The notes beneath the pieces are model-generated. The model searched no databases, was not told the DNA's origin, and worked only from the letters and a program-made list of their open reading frames with translations. From Chloroflexia bacterium (GTDB lineage: Bacteria; Chloroflexota; Chloroflexia; QHBQ01; JADMIH01), in the NCBI GenBank assembly GCA_025927935.1, contig JAICKM010000108.1:1-13014 (forward strand): 13,014 bases of DNA. The letters run 5' to 3'. Shown here in pieces: positions 1-6,833 of the stretch. Every line of letters begins with the position of its first letter. Position 1 is the stretch's first letter. The translations under genes were made by a program, and so were the position numbers.

Positions 1-1
1 C

Positions 2-469
2 GCCGGAGAAACGGGGCACGCCACCCCGAAGGTCGACGTGCGCGGTGTCGTCTTCCAGGGCGACACAATCTTGCTGGTGCGCGAGCGGTCGGACGGCGGC
101 TGGACCCTGCCGGGTGGCTGGGCCGATCCGGGGGAGGCCCCTTCGCAGGCGACGGTGCGCGAGGTCTACGAGGAGTCGGGCTACCGGACGCGGGCGGTCA
201 AACTGCTGGCGCTTTATGATCGTGACCTGCACGGGCACGGCCCGCATCCGTATCACATTTACAAAATCTTTTTCCGATGCGAGATCGACGAATCCGCGGC
301 GGGCGCGCAACACGCCCCGGACTCGCCTTCCTATCTGGAGACCGATGGGGTGGGTTTCTTCCGCCTGGACGTGCTGCCGCCGCTGTCGCTGGGCCGGGTC
401 ACGCCCGCGCAGATCGCCCGGTTTTTCGCGCACGCCGCCCATCCGGAGTGGTCCGCCGATTTTGACTAG
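2..469 (+). CDS. Nudix hydrolase, 5'-truncated by the window edge
   Basis: The reading frame is open from the first bases of the window to the TAG at 467-469, so the gene begins upstream. A GTG at 38 is in frame, but the preceding codons read ATPKVDVRG, the usual junction between the N-terminal domain and the catalytic domain in one Nudix subfamily; 38 is therefore probably not the start. The Nudix box at about 116-184 is complete: G, five residues, E, seven residues, then REVYEESGY, with the metal-binding Glu pair present. It is preceded by LLVRERSDGGWTLPGGW. Such enzymes hydrolyse a nucleoside diphosphate linked to another moiety, and this subfamily is often labelled ADP-ribose pyrophosphatase-like; the substrate cannot be told from sequence. 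It is cytosolic with no signal peptide in the visible part. A REP-like repeat block separates it from the next Nudix gene. Confidence 0.9.
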   Translation, partial: AGETGHATPKVDVRGVVFQGDTILLVRERSDGGWTLPGGWADPGEAPSQATVREVYEESGYRTRAVKLLALYDRDLHGHGPHPYHIYKIFFRCEIDESAAGAQHAPDSPSYLETDGVGFFRLDVLPPLSLGRVTPAQIARFFAHAAHPEWSADFD

Positions 470-491
470 CCGGCGACCGCGCTAAGTGCTC

Positions 492-640
492 GCTGTAGGG
501 GCCGGTTTGAAACCGGCCTGCCGCCCAGCCGGATCACGGCGAGGCCGGCGCTGTAGGGGCCGGTTTCAAACCGGCCCGCCGCTGCGCAGGATCACGGCGA
601 GGCCGGCGCTGTAGGGGCCGGTTTGAAACTGGCCTGCCGC
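492..640 (+). repeat. Three REP-like palindromic repeats, 58-bp period
   Basis: Three near-identical units start at 492, 550 and 608, exactly 58 bp apart. Each begins GCTGTAGGGGCC and carries a palindromic core, GGCCGGTTTGAAACCGGCC in unit 1. Unit 2 has TTTCAAA instead of TTTGAAA, and unit 3 has one stem mismatch (GAAACTGG). The roughly 25-bp spacers are also similar, sharing GGATCACGGCGAGGCCGGC between units. No gene fits this 203-bp gap. The core would fold as a hairpin in either strand. A fourth, inverted copy lies at 6641-6667. This style of dispersed palindrome is common in environmental GC-rich bacteria and often creates spurious translations such as GLKPAPT. Confidence 0.9.
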
Positions 641-672
641 TGGGGTCTGACGTAAGGAGCGAACAATCACGG

Positions 673-1140
673 ATGGGCAAGCACAAGATCCGCCCGCTGG
701 CGATCGGCATATTCCGCCGCGACGACCGCATCCTGGTTTGTGAGGGCTACGATCCGGTCAAGCAGCAGACCTTCTACCGGCCCCTGGGCGGCGGGATCGA
801 GTTTGGCGAGCAGGCCGCGGAGACCGTAGTGCGCGAGCTACGCGAAGAGATCGGCGCCGAAATGATCAACCCGCGCTATCTCGGCACCCTGGAGAACCTG
901 TTCACCTATAACGGCAAGCCGGGCCACGAGATCGTGCTTGTCTTCGCGGGCGAATTGACCGACCCCGCTCTCTACGAGCGAGAAACGTGGGTCGGGCACG
1001 AGGATGGCGGGGAGGAGTTCACCGTGGTCTGGAAACCCCTGGCCGATTTTGCCGCCGGGCAGGCGCCGCTCTATCCCGACGGCCTACTCCCATTATTGGA
1101 GCAGAACACCGCGGCCCCCGCCGCAACTCACGAACGGTAA
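673..1140 (+). CDS. Nudix hydrolase (155 aa)
   Basis: A complete small Nudix protein. The Nudix box covers residues 40-62: G, five residues, Glu46, seven residues, then RELREEIGA, so every catalytic position is present. It is introduced by FYRPLGGGIEFGE, typical of MutT/YjhB-like Nudix enzymes that act on nucleotides or nucleotide-sugar-type substrates; the actual substrate is not determinable here. It is clearly not a duplicate of the Nudix gene at the left edge, since outside the box the two have little in common. AAGGAG at 654-659 is the likely ribosome site, with a rather long 13-nt spacing to the ATG. The stop at 1138-1140 lies 6 bp before the uvrC ATG, so the two are probably co-transcribed and possibly translationally coupled. 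The C-terminal tail (AAPAATHER) looks disordered. Confidence 0.92.
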   Translation: MGKHKIRPLAIGIFRRDDRILVCEGYDPVKQQTFYRPLGGGIEFGEQAAETVVRELREEIGAEMINPRYLGTLENLFTYNGKPGHEIVLVFAGELTDPALYERETWVGHEDGGEEFTVVWKPLADFAAGQAPLYPDGLLPLLEQNTAAPAATHER

Positions 1141-1146
1141 ACAGCG

Positions 1147-3219
1147 ATGACCAGCGACCAGCAAGAGCGGCAAGCCCGCTTCAAATCCCGCCTCGACAAC
1201 CTGCCGACCACGCCGGGCGTCTATATCATGCGCGACAGTAGCGGCACGATCATCTATGTCGGCAAGGCCGTGAACCTGCGCAATCGCGTGCGCTCCTACT
1301 TTGGCTCGCTCAGCGGCGCCGCGCCCAAGGTCGGGCGCATGGTCAGCCACATCGAGGACTTCGAGTACATCCTGACCGATACCGAGCTGGAAGCGCTGAT
1401 CCTCGAAAACCAGCTGATCAAGAAGCACAAGCCGCACTACAACGTCCGGCTCAAGGACGACAAGACCTATCCCTATATCCGCGTCACGGTGCAAGAAGAG
1501 TGGCCGCGAGTCATGTACACGCGCCGCATCGTGGAGGACGGCAGCCGTTATTTTGGCCCCTACGCCAACGCGGGCGCGGCACAGACCACGCTTGATCTGC
1601 TCAACCGCCTCTTCCCCTATCGCACCTGTGACCTGACCATCGACGGCAAGATGCCGCGCCCCTGCCTGCAATACTACATGCACCGCTGCCTGGCCCCCTG
1701 CGCCGGGCTGGCCGATAAAGCCGACTATGCCAAGGCCATCGATCAGGTGATGTTGTTTCTCGACGGCAAGCAGGCGACGATTGTGCGCGACCTGCGCAAG
1801 CGCATGGAGGCCGCCGCCGAGAACCTGGAGTTCGAGCGCGCCGCCTACCTGCGCGACCAGATCCGGGCCATCGAGAAGACGAGCGAGCATCAAAAAGTCT
1901 TCACCACCACGTCCACCGACGAAGACGTGATTGCCTTTGCCCGCAATGACGGCGACGCCTGTGTGCAGGTCTTCTTTATCCGCGAGGGCAAACTCCTGGG
2001 CAGCGAGCGTTATGTGCTGGAAGGCACCGGCGATGTCGAGCCGAGCGAGATCATGGAGAGCTTCATCTCGCAGTTCTACGAGGATGCGACCGATATTCCG
2101 CCCAACCTGGTGTTGCAGCATGACCTGGACGAGACGGCGATCCTGGAAGCCTGGCTGCGCCAGAAGCGCGGCGATAAGGTCCAGTTGACGGTCCCGCGCA
2201 GCGGCGAAAAACGGGATCTGGTCGATCTGGTGGCGCGCAACGCCGCTGAATGCGTCGAGCAAATGCGCGTGCGCTGGCTGAGCGATGAGCAAAAGGCCGT
2301 CGCCGCGCTGACCGATTTGCAGGCCGCGCTGGCGCTGCCGGGCTGGCCGCAGCGCATCGAGTGTTACGACATCTCGCACGTGCAGGGCACCAACACCGTC
2401 GCCAGCATGGTCGTCTTCGAGCACGGCACGGCGGCCAAGAAAGAGTACCGCCGCTTCGAGATCAAGACGGCCACCAACAACGACTTCCAGTCGATGCAGG
2501 AAGTCTTGCGCCGGCGCTTCCGCCGCGCCGGGTTGGAGCGCGCCGCCCAGGCCGCCCAGCAACCCGCCCCCAGCGACATCAGCCTGGCCCCCTCGCTGGC
2601 CGCGCTGGAGGAAGAAGCCGCCCGCCAGGCGCCCTCGGTGGGGGAGACAGCGCCCAACACGCAACTCGCCGCCGACGCCGAGGCGCACACCGAGGAAATC
2701 GACGCCGGCAGCGCGGCCCCATCCGCCGATGCCGCTGCGGCTACGGCCAACGCCGTCAGCAGCAAGCAGGTCGCCAACTGGAGCGGCTGGGCTGTCCTGC
2801 CGGACCTGATCGTCATCGACGGCGGCAAGGGCCAGTTATCGGCGGCGGTAGAGGTTATGGCCGAGGTCGGCCTGTCCGATCTGCCGATTATCGGTCTCGC
2901 CAAGCAGCAGGAAGAAGTCTTCAAGCCGGGCCAGTCGCTGGGCCTGATGCTGCCGCGCGACGGCGAGGCCCTGCACCTGCTCCAGCGCATCCGCGACGAG
3001 GCCCACCGCTTCGCCATCGGCTACCACCGCAAGCTGCGCGCCAAACGCGCCTTCAAGGGCAAGCTGGACGAGATCCCCGGCATCGGCCCCAAGCGCAAGG
3101 CGGCGCTGCTCAAGCACTTCGGCTCGCTGAAGAAGATGCGCGAAGCCACCATCGAAGAACTGCTCGTCGTGCCCGGTATGGACCGCCGCGCCGCCGAAAA
3201 GCTCAAAGAACTGCTTTAG
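1147..3219 (+). CDS. uvrC: Excinuclease ABC subunit C (UvrC), with an unusual internal insertion
   Basis: UvrC makes the dual incisions either side of a lesion after UvrA/UvrB loading in nucleotide excision repair. All parts are visible. The GIY-YIG nuclease lies at about residues 19-99, with Tyr26, Tyr37, Gly39, Arg45 and Glu87 in the expected catalytic places. Four cysteines (161, 173, 181, 185) have the 12-8-4 spacing known for the UvrC iron-sulfur site. A UVR motif spans about 209-245 (UvrB contact). The RNase H-like 5'-incision domain has Asp408 (CYDISH), Asp558 (IDGGKGQ) and His620 (RDEAHRF). A helix-hairpin-helix region covers about 640-690. Length is 690 residues against about 600-620 usual; the excess is an Ala/Pro/Glu-rich segment at about 461-548, inside the RNase H-like domain. 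The Shine-Dalgarno is weak, which fits coupling to the Nudix gene 6 bp upstream. Confidence 0.98.
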   Translation: MTSDQQERQARFKSRLDNLPTTPGVYIMRDSSGTIIYVGKAVNLRNRVRSYFGSLSGAAPKVGRMVSHIEDFEYILTDTELEALILENQLIKKHKPHYNVRLKDDKTYPYIRVTVQEEWPRVMYTRRIVEDGSRYFGPYANAGAAQTTLDLLNRLFPYRTCDLTIDGKMPRPCLQYYMHRCLAPCAGLADKADYAKAIDQVMLFLDGKQATIVRDLRKRMEAAAENLEFERAAYLRDQIRAIEKTSEHQKVFTTTSTDEDVIAFARNDGDACVQVFFIREGKLLGSERYVLEGTGDVEPSEIMESFISQFYEDATDIPPNLVLQHDLDETAILEAWLRQKRGDKVQLTVPRSGEKRDLVDLVARNAAECVEQMRVRWLSDEQKAVAALTDLQAALALPGWPQRIECYDISHVQGTNTVASMVVFEHGTAAKKEYRRFEIKTATNNDFQSMQEVLRRRFRRAGLERAAQAAQQPAPSDISLAPSLAALEEEAARQAPSVGETAPNTQLAADAEAHTEEIDAGSAAPSADAAAATANAVSSKQVANWSGWAVLPDLIVIDGGKGQLSAAVEVMAEVGLSDLPIIGLAKQQEEVFKPGQSLGLMLPRDGEALHLLQRIRDEAHRFAIGYHRKLRAKRAFKGKLDEIPGIGPKRKAALLKHFGSLKKMREATIEELLVVPGMDRRAAEKLKELL

Positions 3220-3228
3220 CCGGTTGCC

Positions 3229-3279
3229 GCGCCCGGTAGCCCCGGGCGCCCGCCGCGCGAGTGCGCAGGCCGCCTGCGC
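3229..3279 (+). terminator. Two adjacent GC hairpins after uvrC, no U-run
   Basis: GCGCCCGG (3229-3236) pairs with CCGGGCGC (3242-3249) across a 5-nt loop. GCGCAGG (3263-3269) pairs with CCTGCGC (3273-3279) across CCG. They begin about 10 nt after the uvrC stop, where a transcript end is expected. Neither is followed by a T tract, so intrinsic termination is not shown; they may instead block 3' exonucleases. Confidence 0.45.
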
Positions 3280-3339
3280 GTGTCCGTAGCCCGCCCAATG
3301 AAGCCGCCGCGTTGCGCCTCGATTCTTCGTTTCATCCTC

Positions 3340-3368
3340 TTCACCTGCTGCACACCTTGTGCTATACT
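3340..3368 (+). promoter_or_regulatory. Putative sigma70-type promoter for the 980-aa SLH protein
   Basis: TTCACC (3340-3345), a 17-bp spacer, then TATACT (3363-3368): 4/6 and 5/6 matches to the bacterial consensus. The predicted start is near 3375, giving a leader of about 210 nt before the ATG at 3586. It is the best such pair seen in the 3220-3585 gap. Confidence 0.5.
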
Positions 3369-3381
3369 GCCTGCGTAGAGG

Positions 3382-3412
3382 TCGCGCGCCGTGCGGTTGG
3401 CCCGGCGCGCGA
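3382..3412 (+). other. Stable hairpin at the 5' end of the leader
   Basis: TCGCGCGCCG (3382-3391) and CGGCGCGCGA (3403-3412) form a perfect 10-bp stem with an 11-nt loop. It lies within about 7 nt of the predicted transcript start, where such hairpins can protect an mRNA from 5' decay. The rest of the leader to 3570 shows no ORF or riboswitch class that I recognise. Confidence 0.55.
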
Positions 3413-3570
3413 TACACGTTTCTCCCCCTGATAGCCGGCTGCCGGCCCAATAGCAGCGGTTTGTGACGATCCGGTGCATTCCACGGCACACGGCCCGGTT
3501 GCGCCTCGTGATGGGAGGACAGCGCGAGAAGCCGGCGCACCAAACGCACTTTCTTATTGCGGGAAGCATC

Positions 3571-3577
3571 AGGAAGG
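3571..3577 (+). promoter_or_regulatory. Ribosome binding site that fixes the start at 3586
   Basis: AGGAAGG lies 8 nt before ATG 3586. The longer frame from GTG 3463 has no comparable site and would put 41 unrelated, non-signal residues before the signal peptide. Confidence 0.75.
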
Positions 3578-3585
3578 AAAGTCCT

Positions 3586-6528
3586 ATGTTACAGTCTCCT
3601 GTGCCTAAACGAGGGGGCCAGTGGCGTGCGTTGAGCATCGTAGCGGCGCTACTGCTCATGCTGGCCGGCGCCCTGGGCGCGCTACCGGGCATACTGGGGG
3701 CGCGAGTCGCCGCCATGCAGACAATCAGTCCGCCGGCGCAAACCGGGACTGCCGGCTTACAGCGCACCACGGGCCGGTCCATCAAAAATGATGTCTCGCC
3801 CCCCTTACGCCAGATCCCCCCGGCCAAGCGGAGTCCTGTCCGTAGCCAGGAGAACGAGCGTATTCCCTTCCGCAACAACCGGCCGCTCCCCGCCCTCAAA
3901 GATCCGGTGTTGCAAAACTGGTTCAAACTCGCAGCGGTGGCGATGCCGGCGCCCAGCTTGAATTTCGAGGGCAATACCAATCGCGGCGGCTTCACCCCGC
4001 CGGATATGAACGGCGACGTGGGTCCCAATCACTATGTCCAGACGGTTAACGTGGACCTGGCCGTCTGGGACAAGGCCGGGACCCTGCTCTACGGGCCGGT
4101 GCCGGTCAACACCCTCTGGTATGGCTTCGGCGGCACCTGCGAATTCACGAACGACGGCAATCCCATCACCGTGTATGATCCCATTGCCGATCGTTGGGTC
4201 ATCAGCCAGTTCGGCCGGCCGGCCGACGTGCGTGGCTATCATGAGTGCATAGCCGTGTCCACCTCCCCCGACCCGATAGGCAGCTATAATCGCTACGACT
4301 TTTTCCTCAGCCCGACCCTCTTCCACGACTATCCGCAACTGGGCGTCTGGCCCGACGCCTACTATGCCTCGTTCAACGTGTACAATCCCGACAGCACCTT
4401 CAACAGCGGCGCCTGGGTCGCCTTCGACCGCGCGCAGATGGTGGCCGGGCAGCCGGCGGGGTTCCAGGAGTTCAACAGCCCCGACGACGCCGGCATGATG
4501 CCCAGCGACCTGGACGGCACGGATCTGCCGCCGCCGGGCGCGCCCAATACCTTCGTGGAGCCTTGGGATCCGGCGGGCGAGCTACGGCTCTGGAACTTCT
4601 ACGTGGATTGGAACAATCCCGCTAACTCCCATCTGAGCGGCCCCGTCTCCGTCGCCGTGGCGCCCTGGATCCCCTACTGCCCCGAAAGCTCGGCGTGCAT
4701 CCCTCAGCCCGGCACCGGGCAGTTGCTCGACCCGATGTCCGATGGCCGCATCATGCGCCGGCTGGCCTACCGCAACTTTGGCGGCGAATATGGATCCTGG
4801 GTCGCCAATTTCACCGTCAACGGCGGCCCGCCCGCTGCCAACGGCTTTGACGGCGCGGCTGCCCCGCGCTGGTTCGAACTTCGCAGTTCTTCCGAATTTA
4901 CGCCGACCTTAGCCCAGGAGGGCACCTATGCGCCCGATCTTACCAACCGCTGGATGGCGAGTATAGCCCAGGACAGCGACGGCAACCTGGCGATGGGCTA
5001 CAGTGTGTCCAGCAGCACGGTCTTCCCCGGCATCCGCTACACCGGCCGTCTGGCGGGCGACACGCCGGGCACGTTACCTCAGGGCGAGGCCACCCTGGTC
5101 GCCGGTGGCGGCTCCCAGACGAACAGCAATCGCTGGGGTGACTACTCGAATATCGCCGTCGATCCGGTGGACGATTGCACCTTCTGGTACACCAACGAGT
5201 ACTATCCGATCAGCTCGCCCAACCTCTGGCACACGCGCATCGGCACGTTCAAGTTCCCCACGTGCGGCAGTGGCGGCACGCCCACACCCGTTATCACCAC
5301 GCCCGCGCCCAGCGCCACGCCGCATAACACGCCGACCAGCACGCCCGGCCCGGTCGCCACGGCCACGCCCATTCCCATCGTGGCGTGTGCGCCCAACGTC
5401 TTCACCGGGGCCATCACCCAGGGCGACGCGCTCCAGAGCGGTCAGTTACCGTCCGACCTGTACGCCAGCACCTGCGACGTGCCCAAGACGGCGCCGGTCG
5501 TCCAAGATACCCAGCCGCGGCACTACGACGCCTATACTTTCTATAATGCGACCGGCAGCGCCCAGTGCATCACCATCCGCCTCAACACGGCCTGCGCCTA
5601 CGATAACAACCAGGCGCTGACCAGCGCGGCCTACCTGGACAGCTTTAACTCTGCCGACATCACCCAGAACTATCTGGGCGACCTCGGCTACACCGCGCCC
5701 ACCCTGACCGAATATCAGGTCACGGTGCCGGCCAATCACGCCTATGTCGTGATCGTGTCCGAGTACGGCGCTGGGACCGGCTGTCCCGGCTACACGCTCC
5801 AGGTGAGTTGCGGCGTGGCCGGCGGCACGCCTACGCCCACCGCGACCAACACGCCGACCAGCACCCCGACGCCGACCGTGACCAGCACCCCGACAGTCAC
5901 CGAGACGCCCACCGTGACCGCGACCTCTACCCCGGTCTGCGACATCAGCTTCACCGATGTGCCTGTCGAGTACTGGGCCTACGGCTACATCAAGTGGGCC
6001 TTCTGCCGGGGCGCCATCAGCGGCTACGCCGACAACACCTTCCGTCCCGACTTCAACGCCTCGCGCGGGCAGGTCGCCAAGATGGTCATGCTCGCCGGGG
6101 GCTATGACCTGACGCTGCCGCCGGGCGGCCCGCACTTCACCGATGTGCCGCCGCAGCAGCCCTTCTACACCTACATCGAAGCCGCCTACCGTCTCGGCAT
6201 CATCAGCGGCTACGCCGACGGCACCTTCCATCCCTACGGCTTGATCTCACGCGCCCAGTTGACCAAGATCGTCGTCGGGGCGCAGGGCTTCCCGCTGGAG
6301 AATCCGGCCACGCCCACCTTCAACGACGTGCCACCGACGTATTGGGCCTACCAGTATATCGAGGCGGCCTACACGCATCAGCTTATCGGCGGCTACACCT
6401 GTACTGCCGGGCCGGAGCCGTGCCCCGGCCTCTACTTCCGGCCCGGCGCGCTGGCGACCCGCGCCCAACTCAGCAAGGTGCTGTTCCAGGCGATTGCCGT
6501 TCCCGCGGCGCAACGAACGACTCCATAG
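3586..6528 (+). CDS. Secreted multidomain protein with C-terminal SLH triplet (980 aa)
   Basis: A cell-surface protein of unknown activity. A basic N-terminus and a hydrophobic stretch at residues 15-32 act as signal peptide or membrane anchor. From about 120 to 560 is a conserved extracellular domain with FEGNTNRGG, PPDMNGDVGPNHYVQ, GDGNP-like NDGNPITVYDP and DRWVISQF; I recognise this pattern from secreted bacterial proteins and infer a beta-propeller-like fold, but know no enzymatic role. A Thr/Pro linker (about 563-600) leads to a small cysteine-containing beta-sandwich-like domain (about 601-745), then a second Thr/Pro linker (about 746-784). Three SLH repeats follow (785-980: SFTDVP, HFTDVP, TFNDVP starts; GYADNTF and GYADGTF loops), which anchor proteins to the cell wall or S-layer. 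Cys785, 807, 939 and 946 in the SLH region recur in the protease encoded convergently at 6834-10712. A terminator lies about 50 bp after the stop. Confidence 0.9.
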   Translation: MLQSPVPKRGGQWRALSIVAALLLMLAGALGALPGILGARVAAMQTISPPAQTGTAGLQRTTGRSIKNDVSPPLRQIPPAKRSPVRSQENERIPFRNNRPLPALKDPVLQNWFKLAAVAMPAPSLNFEGNTNRGGFTPPDMNGDVGPNHYVQTVNVDLAVWDKAGTLLYGPVPVNTLWYGFGGTCEFTNDGNPITVYDPIADRWVISQFGRPADVRGYHECIAVSTSPDPIGSYNRYDFFLSPTLFHDYPQLGVWPDAYYASFNVYNPDSTFNSGAWVAFDRAQMVAGQPAGFQEFNSPDDAGMMPSDLDGTDLPPPGAPNTFVEPWDPAGELRLWNFYVDWNNPANSHLSGPVSVAVAPWIPYCPESSACIPQPGTGQLLDPMSDGRIMRRLAYRNFGGEYGSWVANFTVNGGPPAANGFDGAAAPRWFELRSSSEFTPTLAQEGTYAPDLTNRWMASIAQDSDGNLAMGYSVSSSTVFPGIRYTGRLAGDTPGTLPQGEATLVAGGGSQTNSNRWGDYSNIAVDPVDDCTFWYTNEYYPISSPNLWHTRIGTFKFPTCGSGGTPTPVITTPAPSATPHNTPTSTPGPVATATPIPIVACAPNVFTGAITQGDALQSGQLPSDLYASTCDVPKTAPVVQDTQPRHYDAYTFYNATGSAQCITIRLNTACAYDNNQALTSAAYLDSFNSADITQNYLGDLGYTAPTLTEYQVTVPANHAYVVIVSEYGAGTGCPGYTLQVSCGVAGGTPTPTATNTPTSTPTPTVTSTPTVTETPTVTATSTPVCDISFTDVPVEYWAYGYIKWAFCRGAISGYADNTFRPDFNASRGQVAKMVMLAGGYDLTLPPGGPHFTDVPPQQPFYTYIEAAYRLGIISGYADGTFHPYGLISRAQLTKIVVGAQGFPLENPATPTFNDVPPTYWAYQYIEAAYTHQLIGGYTCTAGPEPCPGLYFRPGALATRAQLSKVLFQAIAVPAAQRTTP
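5275..5372 (+). repeat. Low-complexity Thr/Pro linker coding repeat (first)
   Basis: Irregular ACGCCC/ACGCCG-type codon repeats within the 980-aa gene encode a Thr-Pro-Ala linker between the large N-terminal domain and the small beta-sandwich-like domain. Such linkers are typically flexible and possibly glycosylated. Confidence 0.7.
5822..5937 (+). repeat. Low-complexity Thr/Pro linker coding repeat (second)
   Basis: Imperfect short repeats of ACGCCGACC, AGCACCCCGAC and ACCGTGACC units encode a TPT/STPT linker just before the SLH triplet. The DNA is prone to slippage, so linker length could vary between strains. Confidence 0.75.
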
Positions 6529-6534
6529 CGCCGG

Positions 6535-6560
6535 GGCGCCGGCTTCTCACAGCCGGCGCC
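6535..6560 (+). terminator. Hairpin directly after the 980-aa gene
   Basis: GGCGCCGGCT (6535-6544) pairs perfectly with AGCCGGCGCC (6551-6560) around a 6-nt loop, starting 6 bp after the stop codon. No T-run follows; it precedes the stronger terminator at 6578. Confidence 0.5.
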
Positions 6561-6577
6561 CTGTATCCGGGTTTGTT

Positions 6578-6610
6578 CCGGCCGGGTCCCGCGGGACCCG
6601 GCCGGTTTTG
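6578..6610 (+). terminator. Rho-independent terminator
   Basis: A 13-bp inverted repeat (6578-6590 with 6593-6605) centred on GC, effectively a perfect 28-bp palindrome, is followed at once by TTTTG. It ends transcription from the 980-aa SLH gene and shields the convergent protease gene. Confidence 0.8.
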
Positions 6611-6640
6611 TGCCGTTTGCGATGTGGTGGCGGGGGCACG

Positions 6641-6667
6641 GGCCGGGTTGAAACCGGCTCCTACAGC
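6641..6667 (-). repeat. Fourth REP-like repeat copy, inverted
   Basis: On the minus strand this reads as the same 27-bp element as in the 492-640 block, with two mismatches to unit 2 (GGAGCC for GGGGCC, CAACCC for CAAACC). It sits alone in the convergent intergenic space. Confidence 0.85.
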
Positions 6668-6717
6668 GGCCCTATGCACACGGCGATCCGGCAGGGGCCG
6701 GTCTGTGGTGGATGCGC

Positions 6718-6745
6718 GGAAGGGCGACCCAGCGGTCGCCCTTCC
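6718..6745. terminator. 12-bp hairpin between convergent genes
   Basis: GGAAGGGCGACC (6718-6729) and GGTCGCCCTTCC (6734-6745) pair perfectly around CAGC. It lies about 90 bp beyond the protease stop on the minus strand and could act as its transcript end. There is no T-run on either side, so its strength as a terminator is unproven. The remaining bases to 6833 show nothing else. Confidence 0.55.
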
Positions 6746-6833
6746 GTCTATAGCTCTGTGATGCCGTGGACCGGCGCCGGGGTGGGCGGATGGCCGCGCC
6801 CGGCGCCGATCGGTTGTGAGCCTCCCCGGCGCG

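Noticed and set aside
1093..2688. 531-codon ORF antisense to uvrC
   Set aside because: Long antisense frames are normal opposite GC-rich genes. The product is low-complexity with no domain, while uvrC is unmistakable.
3463..3585. Upstream GTG start for the 980-aa protein
   Set aside because: It adds 41 residues without signal character, while ATG 3586 has a good ribosome site and opens on the signal peptide.
5446..6231. 261-codon minus-strand ORF opposite the 980-aa gene
   Set aside because: Shadow frame of the Thr/Pro linkers and SLH repeats; Gly/Arg/Val-rich with no domain.
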